Position numbers and translations under genes: made by a program
Notes under the pieces: model-generated
Told to the model about the DNA's origin: nothing
Databases searched by the model: none
What the model saw: the letters and a program-made list of their open reading frames with translations, nothing else
Origin: an uncultured Eisenbergiella sp.
GTDB lineage: Bacteria > Bacillota > Clostridia > Lachnospirales > Lachnospiraceae
Length of the DNA stretch: 6,077 bases
Assembly (NCBI GenBank): GCA_948960675.1
Contig: CARDPF010000196.1
Location: 1-6,077, forward strand
Reading direction: 5' to 3'
Part shown: positions 4,641 to 6,077 of the stretch, in pieces
Layout of the letters: the number at the start of each line of letters is the position of its first letter
Position numbering within the stretch: position 1 is the first letter of the stretch

Positions 4641-6077
4641 TGACTTTCTCCTTCCTCCGCCAATTCCCCCAACAGTGTGTCCGTAATTTCGTCAAAACGT
4701 CCCTGTTCCAAAAACAAAAATTCCTCCGCCTGCCTACAACCTGCAAGCTGCTGCAGGTCTGTCTTCAAAACCCTTTGGACAATCGGGACAATGTCCTGCC
4801 CGGTGCGTTTTTCATATTCCTTCAAAATTGTGTAATCCCGTATCCCCCGCTGCAGCTGCTTATAGCGCAGGCTATAGAGGGGCTTTGCATCCTTTCCCGG
4901 ATAGACAAGCTGCATCCCGCCCGCCTTGAATTTCTGGAAATGATAGCTGTCCCAGTCAAAGGGCCGGTCCGGCCACAGCCATGCCGCCCAGCGCAAAAAA
5001 CCGTCCGTGCCAAGCAGGATGGAAAGCCAGGGAAGGAAACGGATTTCCGCCGGATGGCAGCAAAGAAACGTATTGGGATGGGGCGGCTCTATGGCGGTAT
5101 AATAATGCAGCCGGTATTTTCCCCGCAGTTTAGTTGTCAAATCCCGGTTTTGTAAAAGCAGCGGAAGGTTCACCACGCAATCCGAAATTTCCGCATAATC
5201 CTCCCCCAAAATGCCGCTGCCACAGACCGTAACCTTGAACCGGATATGGGGCATGAGCGTTTTGAGCCATCCCAGTTCCCGCCGAAACGCTTCCCGGTCC
5301 GCCGGCTCGTCGCAGGCTGCCTGCGCCAGGTGCGCCCATCCCCTTTGGGTCAATTCCCTGTCGATGGCGCGGATATAGTCTTCCAGCTGTTTTCGTTTGC
5401 GGATATAGCACATGCGGCCGCTTTCCTCGTCATAATAGCGAACCCGCACCGCCTGCCCCCCATCCTCCAGCACACCGCCAAGCCCGGCGTCCGGCAGCGT
5501 CCAAATGCCGAAAAGCCCGAAAATTTCAATTTCCCTGTCCACCCCTTTTTCCAGACAAAGGCGGATGTAACGATTCATCACGGAAAAATCATAGCAAAAG
5601 CCGCCTTCCCGCTTTTTCGTCACCCGGATCATACTGTACTCAAAAACATCGGAGGGGTTGGTGCGGTACCACGCCGACCACTGCCCCGACCAGGGCGCTT
5701 CCGAGACAATCACCGTAGCCGCCTTTTGCCCAAGCCCTACCAAAGTGTCCAGGTAACGTCCCATCAGTTCAAAATGCATTTCGCCCCAAAGCGGCGTCTC
5801 GTAAGTCCTGGCAAGGCTGGTGTGGTGCTGCCACAAATCCAGGTAAAAATCACTGCCCACAGGCAGCCGCACCGGCAGCACCCGCAAAGAAAAGGGCAGG
5901 CTTTCCACCAGCCGTTCATCTTCAAATAACCGGTACTCCCAGACCTGAATGCTTCCCTCATACAGACCGGGGGCCATATCATCCCCCGTCTGTATTTCCA
6001 CCCACACCTGCGCGGTTCTGAGCCTTTCCTGCACCTTTTTTTGGGCAGACAACAAAATCTCCGCCTTATAATTGCCG
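4631..6077 (-). CDS. DUF4091 / GH123-like glycoside hydrolase (N-terminus outside window)
   Basis: The frame is open from the right edge to TAG at 4633-4631, giving about 481 visible residues. TTG codons at 6055-6050 are not taken as the start because the frame continues upstream in coding style and the fold is incomplete there. The visible part begins in an N-terminal beta-sandwich (near 6000-5870, with APGLYEGSIQVWEYRLF and a 'LRVLPVRLPVGSDFYLDLW' link) and then becomes the TIM-barrel catalytic domain. The hallmark is DEP, about 250 codons in (near 5310); in GH123 beta-N-acetylgalactosaminidases an adjacent Asp-Glu pair acts in substrate-assisted catalysis. Later family features are GTDGFLRWAAWLWPDRPFDW and LVYPG before an 'SLRYKQLQRGIRDYTIL' helix. 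The family is large and most members are uncharacterised, so N-acetylgalactosaminidase activity is only a lead. It shares a 10-base overlap with sulfatase 2, which points to joint action on a sulfated glycan. Confidence 0.87.
   Translation of the reverse strand, partial: GNYKAEILLSAQKKVQERLRTAQVWVEIQTGDDMAPGLYEGSIQVWEYRLFEDERLVESLPFSLRVLPVRLPVGSDFYLDLWQHHTSLARTYETPLWGEMHFELMGRYLDTLVGLGQKAATVIVSEAPWSGQWSAWYRTNPSDVFEYSMIRVTKKREGGFCYDFSVMNRYIRLCLEKGVDREIEIFGLFGIWTLPDAGLGGVLEDGGQAVRVRYYDEESGRMCYIRKRKQLEDYIRAIDRELTQRGWAHLAQAACDEPADREAFRRELGWLKTLMPHIRFKVTVCGSGILGEDYAEISDCVVNLPLLLQNRDLTTKLRGKYRLHYYTAIEPPHPNTFLCCHPAEIRFLPWLSILLGTDGFLRWAAWLWPDRPFDWDSYHFQKFKAGGMQLVYPGKDAKPLYSLRYKQLQRGIRDYTILKEYEKRTGQDIVPIVQRVLKTDLQQLAGCRQAEEFLFLEQGRFDEITDTLLGELAEEGESQWR
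4648..4653 (-). promoter_or_regulatory. Ribosome binding site of sulfatase 2 inside the hydrolase gene
   Basis: AAGGAG on the minus strand lies seven bases before ATG 4640 and inside the last codons of the hydrolase gene, whose TAG comes at 4633-4631. The arrangement fixes the sulfatase start and implies translational coupling between the two genes. Confidence 0.75.

Overview
The window looks like accessory carbohydrate- and sulfate-scavenging DNA from a Gram-positive anaerobe, most likely a gut clostridium of the Lachnospiraceae type. The basis is moderate-to-high GC with GC-rich third positions, strong AGGAGG-like ribosome binding sites, intrinsic terminators with long T tracts, a Gram-positive style lipoprotein binding protein, and closely packed catabolic genes. 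The taxonomic call is an inference from style, not from a marker gene.

Layout. Positions 1-100 hold the C-terminal end of an unidentified plus-strand protein, closed by an intrinsic terminator near 147-175. A gene-free leader of about 320 bases follows. It contains several hairpins and ends in a pair of mutually exclusive ones (329-349 against 342-364 plus a T tract), which looks like an attenuator. The plus-strand gene at 423-1448 encodes a lipoprotein substrate-binding protein of the SsuA/TauA/THI5-like (NMT1) type. No permease or ATPase gene follows it. It ends instead at a perfect 36-bp palindrome (1457-1492) that can terminate transcription from both sides.

From the right edge back to that palindrome, everything reads on the minus strand. 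The order is a large DUF4091/GH123-like glycoside hydrolase (running off the window at 6077), a formylglycine-type sulfatase (4640-3195, overlapping the hydrolase by 10 bases), a 119-base gap with a strong inverted repeat, and a second formylglycine-type sulfatase (3075-1672). Downstream lie two short protein relics in different frames: part of an LplB-type sugar ABC permease, and the C-terminus of what resembles a GH1 beta-glycosidase. The stop codon of the second relic lies inside the terminator palindrome.

Together the minus-strand genes look like a desulfation and deglycosylation operon for a sulfated glycan or glycoconjugate, possibly one bearing N-acetylgalactosamine given the GH123 relationship. 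The enzymes lack visible signal peptides where their N-termini are visible, so they probably act on imported oligosaccharides in the cytoplasm. The relics suggest the operon once carried its own importer and a further glycosidase, lost by deletion. The sulfatases need a separate maturase (an anaerobic sulfatase-maturating enzyme would be expected), which is not in the window. I found no CRISPR array, tRNA, rRNA, insertion sequence or wholly new system. The most unusual items are the deletion scar, the inter-sulfatase palindrome and the possible attenuator.
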